NCBI GenBank assembly: GCA_018268915.1
Contig: JAFDVQ010000017.1
Coordinates: 124,001 to 188,000, forward strand
Source of the DNA: Acidobacteriota bacterium
Lineage (GTDB): Bacteria > Acidobacteriota > Terriglobia > Terriglobales > Acidobacteriaceae
Direction: 5' to 3'
DNA: 64,000 bases
The notes beneath the pieces are model-generated. The model had not been told where the DNA came from. It was given only the letters and a program-made list of their open reading frames with translations, and searched no databases. Of the stretch, positions 25,776-33,936 are shown one piece after another (within the stretch, counting starts at the first letter, position 1; each line of letters begins with the position of its first letter). The position numbers were made by a program, and so were the translations under genes.

Positions 25776-26600
25776 TTGGCAGAGGACAGCAACATCGACG
25801 CGGCGCACAATGACCAACGATTTCTGGAACTCGCCAATGTGAACGTTGCGCGAGGCGATCGCGTGGTGCTGCACGATGTGAACCTCACCATTCGCGCAGG
25901 CGAACATGTCGCCATTCTCGGACCGAACGGTTGTGGCAAGTCGACCCTGATTTTCACGATTACCTGCCAGATTTATCCCATCGTTAAGGATGGCATGTGC
26001 GTGCGAATCTTCGGGCGCGACCGATGGGATTTGACCCAGCTGCGCAAGCACTTCGGAGTCGTTGGCGCCGGACTGGTCGGCGAACTCCCCGGCGAACGCA
26101 CCGCCGTCACCACCGGACTCGATGCCGTCGTCGCCGGCTTCTTCTCTGCATCGACGCTGTGGCCAAATCTTCACGTCACCGACGAGATGCGCGAGCGCGG
26201 TCGCGAAGCTCTCTCCCGCATGGACGCCTCGTACCTGGCCGAGCAGCTCGTGGGCGAAATGTCAGCAGGAGAAAAGCGCCGTATCATGATCGCGCGTGCG
26301 CTGGTGCATAGGCCTGCACAGTTACTGCTCGACGAGCCTTCCAATGCGCTTGACCTGGCCGCGCAGCGAGGCCTGCGCGAGACCCTCCGCCGCCTCGCCC
26401 AGGAGGGTACCGGGCTGGTGCTCGTGACACACCACCTCGGCGACATCCTGCCGGAGATAGAGCGTGTCATCCTCATGCGCGACGGCCGGATCGTTGGCGA
26501 TGGCCCCCGCGAGGAATTGTTGACCGAGACAAGGCTTAGCGAACTCTTCAATGCCCCCGTGAGGATAGGCCGCGACGATGAGTGGCTCCATAGCTGGTGA
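25776..26600 (+). CDS. ABC transporter ATP-binding protein
   Basis: A 274-residue ATPase starting at TTG 25776, with a near-perfect AAAGGAGG (25763-25770) five bases ahead that settles the start. Walker A is G-P-N-G-C-G-K-S-T (49-57), the signature is M-S-A-G-E-K-R-R (162-169, instead of L-S-G-G-Q) and Walker B is L-L-L-D-E-P-S-N-A-L-D (183-193), followed by a switch H in T-H-H. The form resembles stand-alone ATPases of the YlmA/ModF kind. No permease or binding protein gene is adjacent, so its transport role is unclear. Confidence 0.82.
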   Translation: MAEDSNIDAAHNDQRFLELANVNVARGDRVVLHDVNLTIRAGEHVAILGPNGCGKSTLIFTITCQIYPIVKDGMCVRIFGRDRWDLTQLRKHFGVVGAGLVGELPGERTAVTTGLDAVVAGFFSASTLWPNLHVTDEMRERGREALSRMDASYLAEQLVGEMSAGEKRRIMIARALVHRPAQLLLDEPSNALDLAAQRGLRETLRRLAQEGTGLVLVTHHLGDILPEIERVILMRDGRIVGDGPREELLTETRLSELFNAPVRIGRDDEWLHSW

Positions 26601-26645
26601 TCTTGGTTGCTTGACCCACAATACTCGTGTGCTGAAACTCTGCGG

Positions 26646-27131
26646 TTAATTCTCCCTGAGCCGTTCAATCAGCTTCAAAGGGTGAATCGGCTTGGCGAGG
26701 AGTTCGAACTGGTAGCCCTGTCGATGGCCGTCTTGGAGAATCTCGGAGATGCCGGCCTGCCCTGAGAAGAGCAGGATCGCGCTGTTTGGAAAATTCTTGC
26801 GCATGGCGATCGCTAGTTCCACCCCATTCATTCGTGGCATCAGGACGTCGGTGACCACCCAGTGAGGCTGAAAGCGGGATGCTTTCTCGAGCGCGTCGAA
26901 TCCGTCATAGGCAGCAACCGCGTCAAACCCCGAATTGCCGAGAATTTCAGCCAGGGTGTCGGCGATGAGCCGCTGATCGTCGACGATCAGGACCTTTGAG
27001 CGGGTCACGTCTTCGGTCTGGGAACGGTCGTCGCTCCAGACAAGTTCTGAGGAAGCACGGGCCGGTTCATCCGCGGCAACGAAGCGGCTGAAGCCGACGA
27101 AGAGAGAAGGAACAGATTCAGATGCGCTCAT
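26646..27131 (-). CDS. Single-domain response regulator
   Basis: A 161-residue protein with one receiver domain (about 45-160). The acidic pair is D51-D52, the phosphoacceptor is D95 (V-V-T-D-V-L-M-P), and the conserved lysine is K147 (L-A-K-P). There is no output domain, so it must act by protein contacts. An unstructured N-terminal part of about 44 residues is unusual for the type. Its ATG overlaps the stop of the histidine kinase by four bases, which makes the kinase its likely phosphodonor. Confidence 0.88.
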   Translation of the reverse strand: MSASESVPSLFVGFSRFVAADEPARASSELVWSDDRSQTEDVTRSKVLIVDDQRLIADTLAEILGNSGFDAVAAYDGFDALEKASRFQPHWVVTDVLMPRMNGVELAIAMRKNFPNSAILLFSGQAGISEILQDGHRQGYQFELLAKPIHPLKLIERLREN

Positions 27132-28759
27132 TCAGTCTCGCCTTCGGTAGAAGATGGCGGTTGAACAAAAGGAAGAAAGATCGTGACCGTAGTGCCGGAC
27201 TCTTTGGGCGTGGTACTGCTGGCGATGCTGATTTGCCCGCCGCGGCGCGAGACGAGTTGCTTGGCAACCCATAGACCAATGCCCGTTCCCAGAATGCCTT
27301 TCGTAGTAAAGAACGGCTCGAATACGCGGGAAAGGTTGTTCTGCGCGATGCCCGTACCGGTGTCGCGAAAGACGACCTCGATGCCATCATCCGGTGCCGC
27401 GTGTACGTCGCGAGTCGTGATGGTCAGCACGCCGCCTTGTTTCATGGAGTCAATGGCGTTGGCCATGACATTCGATAAGACCTGAAGGATCTCCCCTTTG
27501 CTGACGCTGATTTTCTGCAGGTCATTGAAGCGCGAGTCGACGGCAATGTCGCACGACATTACTTTGGAGTTGTAAACCGTCAGCACATTCTGGATGAGCT
27601 CGTGAACGTAAACACTGGTCGGTGCGCCGGTGTCCTTGTAGTAACCCAGGGTCTGACGTGCAATATGAGACACGCGTTCCAGCTCCTGCTCGGCCGTGAG
27701 AAGAAGCTGAGTGACACGACTTTCCGGCGCTGAGTGCTGACGGGCAAGGAAGATGACGTTGATCAGTGACTCGAGCGGATTGTTGATCTCGTGCGCGATT
27801 GCAGCTGCCATACGACCGGTGGCTGCCAGCTTCTCTGACTGGATCAGCAATTGCTCAACACGCTTCTTGTCGGAGATGTCTCGCGCGATCTTCGAAGCAC
27901 CAATGACTTTTCCGGAGTTGTCGATGATGGGAGAGATGGTGACAGAGACCTGGAACAGTTCGCCGTTCTTCTTCTTGCGTGTAGTTTCGTAGTGTTCTAT
28001 CCGCTCACCGGCACGGAGCTTGCGAAGGATCTCGTCTTCCTCATAGAACAGTCCCTCCGGAAACACGCGCAGGATCGGCTGCCCGATCATCTCTTCTGCC
28101 GTATATCCGAACATTCGCTGGGCCGCCTTGTTCCAGCTCGTTACGATTCCATTCAGCGTCTTGCTGATAATGGCGTCATCTGCGGAGTCGACGATGGCAG
28201 CTAGGCGCGAGAGACTCTCTTCGGTCTTGCGGCGCTCCGAGATATCGTGCGCAATCTTTGAAGCGGCGACGACGTTGCCTGCTGCATCCCGGATAGGCGA
28301 GATCGTCACTGAGATCGGGAAGCGCTCTCCGTTCTGCCGCATACGGACCGTCTCGAAGTGCTCGATGCGTTCTCCTGCTCGGAGCTTGCGAAGGATCTCA
28401 GCTTCTTCGTGTTGAAGTTCCGGTGGGATCAGGGTCAGAATTGACTTCCCGATGATCTCCGCCGGCTGGTATCCGAAGACGCGGGTCGCTGCAGCGTTCC
28501 AGCTGATGATAGTGCCGTCGAGGCGCTTGCTGATGATGGGTTCGTCCGAGCAGTCGACAAGGGCCGCCAGATGCTGATGCGGATCCGGAGGGGTCGTAGG
28601 TGTCGCTGGCTCGGGGATCGCGCTGCGTGAGACAGTCACTTGATCGACGTCACTGGCCATGCCGAGCGCTCCATTTGCCATTTGCTGGCCAGATTGGTTG
28701 AGAACTGGTTTCGGGAGGGCGGTGGAGTGGGTCGACAGGGGCCCGAAGAGCGGCAGCAC
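27128..28759 (-). CDS. PAS-domain histidine kinase
   Basis: The frame from GTG 28759 gives 543 residues; an ATG at 28681 may be the real start. There are two PAS/PAC units (about 64-178 and 185-300), similar enough to suggest duplication. The H box is A-H-E-I-N-N-P-L-E with H323, and the ATPase domain has N-A-I-D-S-M-K, G-T-G-I-A-Q-N-N and G-T-G-I-G-L-W. No membrane segment is visible, so the kinase is cytosolic and may sense redox, gas or a small molecule through PAS. It is cotranscribed with the receiver protein. Confidence 0.88.
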   Translation of the reverse strand: MLPLFGPLSTHSTALPKPVLNQSGQQMANGALGMASDVDQVTVSRSAIPEPATPTTPPDPHQHLAALVDCSDEPIISKRLDGTIISWNAAATRVFGYQPAEIIGKSILTLIPPELQHEEAEILRKLRAGERIEHFETVRMRQNGERFPISVTISPIRDAAGNVVAASKIAHDISERRKTEESLSRLAAIVDSADDAIISKTLNGIVTSWNKAAQRMFGYTAEEMIGQPILRVFPEGLFYEEDEILRKLRAGERIEHYETTRKKKNGELFQVSVTISPIIDNSGKVIGASKIARDISDKKRVEQLLIQSEKLAATGRMAAAIAHEINNPLESLINVIFLARQHSAPESRVTQLLLTAEQELERVSHIARQTLGYYKDTGAPTSVYVHELIQNVLTVYNSKVMSCDIAVDSRFNDLQKISVSKGEILQVLSNVMANAIDSMKQGGVLTITTRDVHAAPDDGIEVVFRDTGTGIAQNNLSRVFEPFFTTKGILGTGIGLWVAKQLVSRRGGQISIASSTTPKESGTTVTIFLPFVQPPSSTEGETE

Positions 28760-28992
28760 ACAGAATCACTAGAAGTTCCAGTCCAGATCCGTAGGTCAAA
28801 GTAGCTAAATTACGCCCTGGAACTTTGGATGCTGCATCCAAAACAAGGTTTGTACGGAAAAGCTTTGAGTATTCTTACAACCTTGACGGGTTGAAGTTAG
28901 CTGGATCAAAACACAGCTATCGCAACGCTCAAACTTGTGTCCCAGAGCGCCTGGGGAACCTTTCGACGGGTCAGTACGTACAATTGAGTGCG

Positions 28993-29823
28993 ATGGAAGA
29001 TTTTCACCGCGGCACAAGACTGCTGGGCAGGATAGTTCTGGCGGTACTTGTTTTTCTTCCTTTCCAGGCGCTGTTGGCCGAACAGGTCAGCCAGCTTCCC
29101 AAGCCCACCGACTATGTCAATGATTTCGCCCATGTGCTGTCGCCCGACGCGGTGGCCAAGCTCGATCGTATCTGCTCCGAGCTTGACCACTCACAGGCGA
29201 ACACGCAGATTGCGGTAGTTACGGTTCGCAACTTGGACGGCGAGGACAAAGCAGACTGGGCAAATCAGCTCGAAGATAAGTGGCACATGGGCAAGAAGGG
29301 ATCGGACCGCGGCCTTCTGGTGCTGCTGGCGGTTGACGATCGCAAATATCAGATCGACGTGGGATATGGGCTTGAGGGCATCCTGAACGACGCTCGGGTC
29401 GGTGACATCGGCCGCGCCATGGTCCCAAGTCTCCGGGCGAACGACTATGACGGTGCCATAGTCGGTGCTGTTGGCCAGCTGGCAAAAATCATCTCCGACG
29501 ACGCCCATGTGACCCTCAGCGACACGCTGCCGAATCCGCCGCCAGTGCGACATAGGCAGCAGCATGGTTCACCAGTGGGAGCGATACTGCTCTTCCTCAT
29601 TTTGTTCCTGATGTTCGGCGGTTTTGGCTTGTTCCGCGTTCTCTTCTGGCTCGGCCTGTTCAATAGCGCCTTGGGCGGACGCAGGTACACTGGCGGCTCC
29701 GGACCCTTCATCGGTGGTGGTGGCTGGGGCGGCGGAGGCGGAGGCGGCGATTCGGGCGGCGGGGGATTTGGAGGTTTTGGAGGCGGCGACTTCGGCGGTG
29801 GCGGAGCCGGAGGAAGCTGGTAA
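28993..29823 (+). CDS. TPM-domain (YgcG-like) membrane protein
   Basis: The ATG at 28993 is chosen because a signal peptide follows at once (residues 1-29). The frame is open upstream to 28825 without a signal. The 276-residue protein has a TPM domain (Y-V-N-D-F-A-H-V-L-S-P-D ... G-Y-G-L-E-G-I-L-N-D), then a hydrophobic segment L-F-L-I-L-F-L-M-F-G-G-F-G-L-F-R (about residues 198-220), and a tail made almost only of glycine with Trp, Phe, Asp and Ser. That layout is the YgcG family. The LemA gene follows on the same strand after 106 bases, a very common pairing. Confidence 0.85.
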   Translation: MEDFHRGTRLLGRIVLAVLVFLPFQALLAEQVSQLPKPTDYVNDFAHVLSPDAVAKLDRICSELDHSQANTQIAVVTVRNLDGEDKADWANQLEDKWHMGKKGSDRGLLVLLAVDDRKYQIDVGYGLEGILNDARVGDIGRAMVPSLRANDYDGAIVGAVGQLAKIISDDAHVTLSDTLPNPPPVRHRQQHGSPVGAILLFLILFLMFGGFGLFRVLFWLGLFNSALGGRRYTGGSGPFIGGGGWGGGGGGGDSGGGGFGGFGGGDFGGGGAGGSW

Positions 29824-29929
29824 CGGTAGAGTGGTTTGTCAGAAATCAAGGAGCAACAAGCGAGAGACCTGGAACTTGAGACGTTAGGATCAGGACGGGC
29901 ACTCTGGAACTTGAAGGAGAAACGAGAGT

Positions 29930-30502
29930 ATGGGCAAGCTGGTTGGTTTAGGTGTTGTGGGTGTCATCATCGTGGCTCTTCTGCTGGTGGGCGGAAGCTA
30001 CGTCAGCGCGAAGAACCAGATGGTCGCGAAAGATCAGACCGTGAAGTCGTCATGGTCTGAGGTCGATGTGCAACTCGAGCGCCGGGCGGACTTGATTCCG
30101 AACCTTGTCGAAACAGTCAAAGGCTTCACCAAGGAAGAGAACTCCGTGTTCTCCGAGATCGCCAACGCCCGCGCCGGCATGATCAACGCGCAGACCCCCC
30201 AGTCCAAGATCGCCGCCAATGGCGCCCTGGACAGCGCATTAGGGCGCTTGCTGGTCCTGACAGAAAATTATCCGCAGCTGCGGTCTAGCGAGCAATTCAT
30301 GCGCCTGCAGGATGAGTTGGCCGGAACAGAGAACCGCATCAGCGTGGCGCGCCGCCACTACAACCAGTCCATTCAGGACTACAACACCTTTATCCAGCAA
30401 TTCCCGAACAGCATCTGGGCAGGGATGGCGGGATACCACACCAACGATGCGTACTTCAAGGCGAGCGAGAAGGCCCAGCAAGTGCCGAACGTGAAGTTCT
30501 AG
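29930..30502 (+). CDS. LemA-family protein
   Basis: This 190-residue protein has an N-terminal membrane anchor (residues 5-24), then a long helical domain with the LemA hallmark V-D-V-Q-L-E-R-R-A-D-L-I-P-N-L-V-E-T-V-K (about 43-62) and a second F-x-x-x-P-x-S motif near the end (Q-F-P-N-S-I-W). The start has GAAGGAG 11 bases ahead. LemA and TPM proteins occur together in many bacteria; their cellular job is poorly known, with envelope stress as one proposal. An intrinsic terminator follows. Confidence 0.88.
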   Translation: MGKLVGLGVVGVIIVALLLVGGSYVSAKNQMVAKDQTVKSSWSEVDVQLERRADLIPNLVETVKGFTKEENSVFSEIANARAGMINAQTPQSKIAANGALDSALGRLLVLTENYPQLRSSEQFMRLQDELAGTENRISVARRHYNQSIQDYNTFIQQFPNSIWAGMAGYHTNDAYFKASEKAQQVPNVKF

Positions 30503-30514
30503 AGCCGAAGGGTT

Positions 30515-30540
30515 CCGATTCTGAGACCTGGGAACGAAAA
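30515..30540. repeat. Half copy of the hairpin repeat
   Basis: GATTCTGAGACCTGGGAA, about 20 bases after the lemA stop, matches the right half of the hairpin repeat at 51832-51866 (GATTCTGAAACCTGGGAA) with one change. The left arm is absent. Confidence 0.4.
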
Positions 30541-30565
30541 CCAGGCTGATGCGTGCAAGAAGCAA

Positions 30566-30600
30566 AGGGCCATCCGATTTGGATGGCCCTGTTCGTTTTG
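30566..30600 (+). terminator. Intrinsic terminator after lemA
   Basis: AGGGCCATCC (30566-30575) pairs perfectly with GGATGGCCCT (30581-30590) over loop GATTT. GTTCGTTTT follows. The convergent STAS gene ends at 30637, so it may serve both directions. Confidence 0.75.
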
Positions 30601-30636
30601 AAATGTTCCGACTCACCTGGGAGAGGTGCGCTGTCG

Positions 30637-30981
30637 CTACTTGAAGGAGGCGATGGCGCTGGCTTCGTCGTCGTACACGTCGAAAACAGTGTAGAGCTTG
30701 GTGAGCTGCAGAACGTCCTTCACCTTCTTGGTGAGGTTGAGGAGCTTGAGGTTGGCGCCCTGGTTCTTGGCAGTGGTATAGGCGCCGACGAGCTCGCCAA
30801 GTCCGGAGCTGTCGATGTAGTTCACGTCGCCGAGGTTGAGCAGGATGCTCTTCGAGCCCTTGCTGATCAGGTCACGAATGGCCTCCCGAAGTTGCACACT
30901 CCCCTCGCCGAGGGTGATCCGCCCGCTGAGGTCCAGGACTGTGACTCCGTCCAATTCACGGGAAGCGATTGTTAGTGCCAC
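30637..30981 (-). CDS. STAS-domain anti-sigma factor antagonist
   Basis: A 114-residue STAS domain beginning at GTG 30981, with AAAGGAGG about nine bases ahead, which fixes the start. The phosphorylatable serine is S58 in N-Y-I-D-S-S-G-L-G-E-L, as in SpoIIAA/RsbV. The protein should bind and remove an anti-sigma kinase when dephosphorylated. The HATPase gene upstream (31109-31582) has a gap of 127 bases and is the natural partner. No sigma factor gene follows. Confidence 0.85.
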   Translation of the reverse strand: MALTIASRELDGVTVLDLSGRITLGEGSVQLREAIRDLISKGSKSILLNLGDVNYIDSSGLGELVGAYTTAKNQGANLKLLNLTKKVKDVLQLTKLYTVFDVYDDEASAIASFK

Positions 30982-31108
30982 GGATGTTTCCTCCTTTGTG
31001 AGTCATACAAGTTATAGCATCTGATGCCGGTCTGCAAGCCAGCAACACTGTGAATAGGTTCCTCGCCTTCCAGAGGATAGGAGCCGCGCATGCAGTTGAC
31101 CGCATGCC

Positions 31109-31582
31109 TCAGGTCTGTTCCGCTGCCGGGGTGAGGTGTTTGATCAGGGTGAGTTCTGTGCCGGGCTCAAGTTGACGAAAATGAACCTCATCCATAAAGG
31201 AGCGAATGAGGAAAATGCCGCGACCCGTGCCGCGGAGAAGATTCTCGGGAGCCAGCGGATCGGGAAGTTTCTCCCAGTCCACACCTTTGCCTTGGTCGGC
31301 AATGGCAAAAATCAGCGATTTGCCGTTGTTCTCAAAGTTGGCTGTGACCTGCTTCGCAGGATCGTAATCGTTTCCATGAAGAACAGCGTTCACAGCTGCC
31401 TCGCGGACGGCCATGGTGATGCGGAAGCGCTCATCCTCGTCGATGCCGGCCTCCGCGGCTAGTTTCTCTGCGGCTGCCTCGATTTCGCTCACACTCTCCA
31501 TGGTGGAGGGTAGCGAGAAGCTCCGTTTTCCGGGGTTCGGATTTGTCACCGGCTTCGTCTCCGCCTCTACCGGGAATGGCAA
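31109..31582 (-). CDS. RsbW-like anti-sigma serine kinase
   Basis: A 157-residue HATPase_c_2 domain protein. The N box is E-A-A-V-N-A-V-L-H-G-N (about residues 67-77), G1 is A-D-Q-G-K-G-V-D-W and G2 is G-T-G-R-G-I-F-L-I-R-S-F. This is the short GHKL kinase of the RsbW/SpoIIAB type, which phosphorylates STAS antagonists and holds sigma factors. The first 28 residues look unstructured. It pairs with the STAS gene downstream; the target sigma or other partner is not encoded in the window. Confidence 0.82.
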   Translation of the reverse strand: MPFPVEAETKPVTNPNPGKRSFSLPSTMESVSEIEAAAEKLAAEAGIDEDERFRITMAVREAAVNAVLHGNDYDPAKQVTANFENNGKSLIFAIADQGKGVDWEKLPDPLAPENLLRGTGRGIFLIRSFMDEVHFRQLEPGTELTLIKHLTPAAEQT

Positions 31583-31856
31583 AGCCCAACGCCTTACCGC
31601 GAGAGGAAGTTATACGTCTTTGGGAATTGTGGAAAAGACGCTATAGACGGCAGTTTCATTGTTGGAACGGATTGTGTCAAGGTCTGCTTTGAATCGAGCA
31701 GCGGCGAGGCTAAGTCTGGTGAAGGCAAGGTGACGTTAGAAACTGCGCCAGCAAGAATTTGCGTCAAGGGAAACTGACTCGATCCAAATGCTGAACATGG
31801 TGCGATGAGATCGAGCGGTTCTTAGAGTCTGAAGCAAGGAGCAGTAAACTCAACTT

Positions 31857-33116
31857 ATGAACCACCGCACTACAACCCGCGTGAGTCTTACGGCGCTCCT
31901 CGGCACGCCCGTAACGGATTCGCAGGGAGCCGTGTGCGGCAAGCTGAAGGACATCGCCGTCGCGACCGGATCCGACGCAGGCAAAGTTGCTGGTCTTGTC
32001 CTCAAGACGCGCGCGGGATTGGCTCTCGTCCCGTCGCAGGAGGTTCGCGAGACCGCAGCCGGGACGCTTCAGGTTCTGTCGACCAACGCCATCACTCCGC
32101 TCAACGGCGAACAGGGCACCTACATCTACCTTCAGCAGGACCTGGTCGACCGCCAGATTATCGACATTCACGGACGCAAAGTTGTGCGCGTCAACGACGT
32201 CGACCTCGAGTGGATGGGCGAAGGGCAGGCGCACCTGCTTCGCGTTGCCGAGGTAGAAGTCGGGCTGCGGGGAGCCTTCCGGCGCGTCTTCAAAGGAGTA
32301 CTGCCGAAGGCAACTCTCGACCAGTTATCGCGGCGCTTTAAGGATCGCGGCATCCCCTGGCAGTTCGTCGATGTCATCGAGGTAGACCCTGCGCGCCGGG
32401 TCAAGCTCCGCATCGAATATGAACGCCTTGCCGAGATGCATCCATCCGACCTGGCGGAGATTCTCGAAGATCTGAGCCCGGCAGAGCGCGATGCGGTCTT
32501 TACCTCGCTGGACGAGGAAGTAGCCGCGGAAACCCTCGAAGAAGTCGATCCCAAGCTGCAGGTTTCGCTCCTCGAAAAGCTGGACGAGGAAAGAATTGCC
32601 GACATCGTCGAAGAGATGGATCCGGGCGCTGCCGCCGACCTTCTCGCCGAGCTCCCCGAAGACAAGTCCGATGCAATTCTCGAAGAGATGGAGCCGGAGG
32701 AGCGGCAGGAGGTCGAAGAACTGCTCGAGTTCGACGAGCATTCAGCGGCCGGTGCAATGACCACGGACTTCGTTTATCTCGGGACAGACTCAGTGGTCTC
32801 GCAAGTCGGACCAGCTCTCCGTACCTACGATGGCGATGTCGAAGCTGTAACTGAGATCTATCTCCTCGATGAAAAGCGCGTTGTGCGTGGCGCGGTTCCA
32901 ATGGCTCGTCTCGTCATGGCTCAGCCAGAATCGAAATTAATGGTGCTCGCTGACGCACGGGTACTCTCGTGCCCGGCCGACATGAAGCAGATGGAACTGG
33001 CCGAGATGTTCGACAAGTACAACCTGCACGCGCTACCGGTGGTCGACAAGGCAGGACGCATGGTCGGCGTAGTGCAGGCTGATCACGTGATCAGCTTCCT
33101 GCGAGAAAAGCTCTAG
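31857..33116 (+). CDS. PRC-barrel/MgtE_N/CBS domain protein
   Basis: A 419-residue soluble protein. Residues 1-150 contain two PRC-barrel-like segments (L-L-G-T-P-V-T-D-S-Q-G and I-I-D-I-H-G-R-K-V-V-R-V-N-D-V). Residues 190-300 are an MgtE N-terminal superhelix with repeats of L-x-E-I-L-E-D-L-S-P-x-E-R and E-E-M-D-P-x-A-A-A-D-L. Residues 310-419 are a CBS pair. The MgtE membrane domain is missing, so it is not a channel. In MgtE these parts sense Mg2+. A link to the NrMT-like transporter at 13.7 kb is possible but only inferred. Confidence 0.8.
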   Translation: MNHRTTTRVSLTALLGTPVTDSQGAVCGKLKDIAVATGSDAGKVAGLVLKTRAGLALVPSQEVRETAAGTLQVLSTNAITPLNGEQGTYIYLQQDLVDRQIIDIHGRKVVRVNDVDLEWMGEGQAHLLRVAEVEVGLRGAFRRVFKGVLPKATLDQLSRRFKDRGIPWQFVDVIEVDPARRVKLRIEYERLAEMHPSDLAEILEDLSPAERDAVFTSLDEEVAAETLEEVDPKLQVSLLEKLDEERIADIVEEMDPGAAADLLAELPEDKSDAILEEMEPEERQEVEELLEFDEHSAAGAMTTDFVYLGTDSVVSQVGPALRTYDGDVEAVTEIYLLDEKRVVRGAVPMARLVMAQPESKLMVLADARVLSCPADMKQMELAEMFDKYNLHALPVVDKAGRMVGVVQADHVISFLREKL

Positions 33117-33326
33117 CGCTGATTTGGAATTTGCCAACGAGTGTCTCCTTCTTCGTTCGACCTCAAAAAGTTGAAGCTCGTCACTCCATATCTCCCGACT
33201 GCTCCATTTCTCAAATACAATCTGGCTCAGCCTCAAATTGATATACGTGACAATTTGTTGCACTTGAAAATGCTCCTTCATCGCAATCCTGCAACAGATT
33301 TGAGCGCAAGGTAATTGGGAGGGGTC

Positions 33327-33857
33327 ATGCCGCCGAGAGATGGGATCAGAACCTATGTTCCGCAGGAGCAGCAGAAAGGTCCGCGCACGGAGCGAGGAGA
33401 CTGGGTTGAGCCGAACAAGCTTCCCCTGCTGATCAAGCTCTTCGTGTGGCTGCTCGTATTCCGTTCTGCGGCGAATCTGATCTTTGCCCTCATCGTGGGT
33501 CTCGCACCCGACACCACCGTCGCGAACTTCATCGCGACCAACTTCGATGCGTGGCCCCGGCAGATGCCGCCTGAAGGCGTCTTTTACGTGAGCGCATTCC
33601 TGTACGCCCTCACCGCTTGGCGTTGGTACAGCCGCGACTGGCGCGCCCGTTGGTTCGTGATGTTCCTTTCTGGAGCGACCGCCGTAAAAATGCTGGGCAA
33701 TTATGCCGCCGATCGCGCTTCTGGGTTCCCGACACCGATGGCTCCCGCCCAGCAGGTTTCGATGTTTGTCACGATCGCCGTAAACCTGATCATTTGCGGC
33801 TATCTGGCCTTTTATCCCGGGATGTCCCAGGCCTTCAAAGAGACGCCCTGGGATTAA
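33327..33857 (+). CDS. Integral membrane protein of unknown function
   Basis: The ATG at 33327, with GGGAGGGG just before it, is preferred to a TTG at 33315. The 176-residue product has a charged N-terminus (about 30 residues) and four hydrophobic segments (about 35-58, 84-100, 110-128, 145-163). The motif W-R-W-Y-S-R-D-W-R-A-R-W-F separates the second and third. I recognise no family. It precedes the nitronate-monooxygenase-like gene by 79 bases. Confidence 0.6.
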   Translation: MPPRDGIRTYVPQEQQKGPRTERGDWVEPNKLPLLIKLFVWLLVFRSAANLIFALIVGLAPDTTVANFIATNFDAWPRQMPPEGVFYVSAFLYALTAWRWYSRDWRARWFVMFLSGATAVKMLGNYAADRASGFPTPMAPAQQVSMFVTIAVNLIICGYLAFYPGMSQAFKETPWD

Positions 33858-33936
33858 GGAGCGAGCAACGACCTTCCGGGCACATTATGGTCGGACGTCA
33901 CTGACGTTTTGCTCCGGGGTGTGAAAGAATGCCCCG

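Noticed and set aside
29445..29849. Minus-strand Pro-rich open frame
   Set aside because: The proline run is simply the complement of the glycine tail of the TPM protein.
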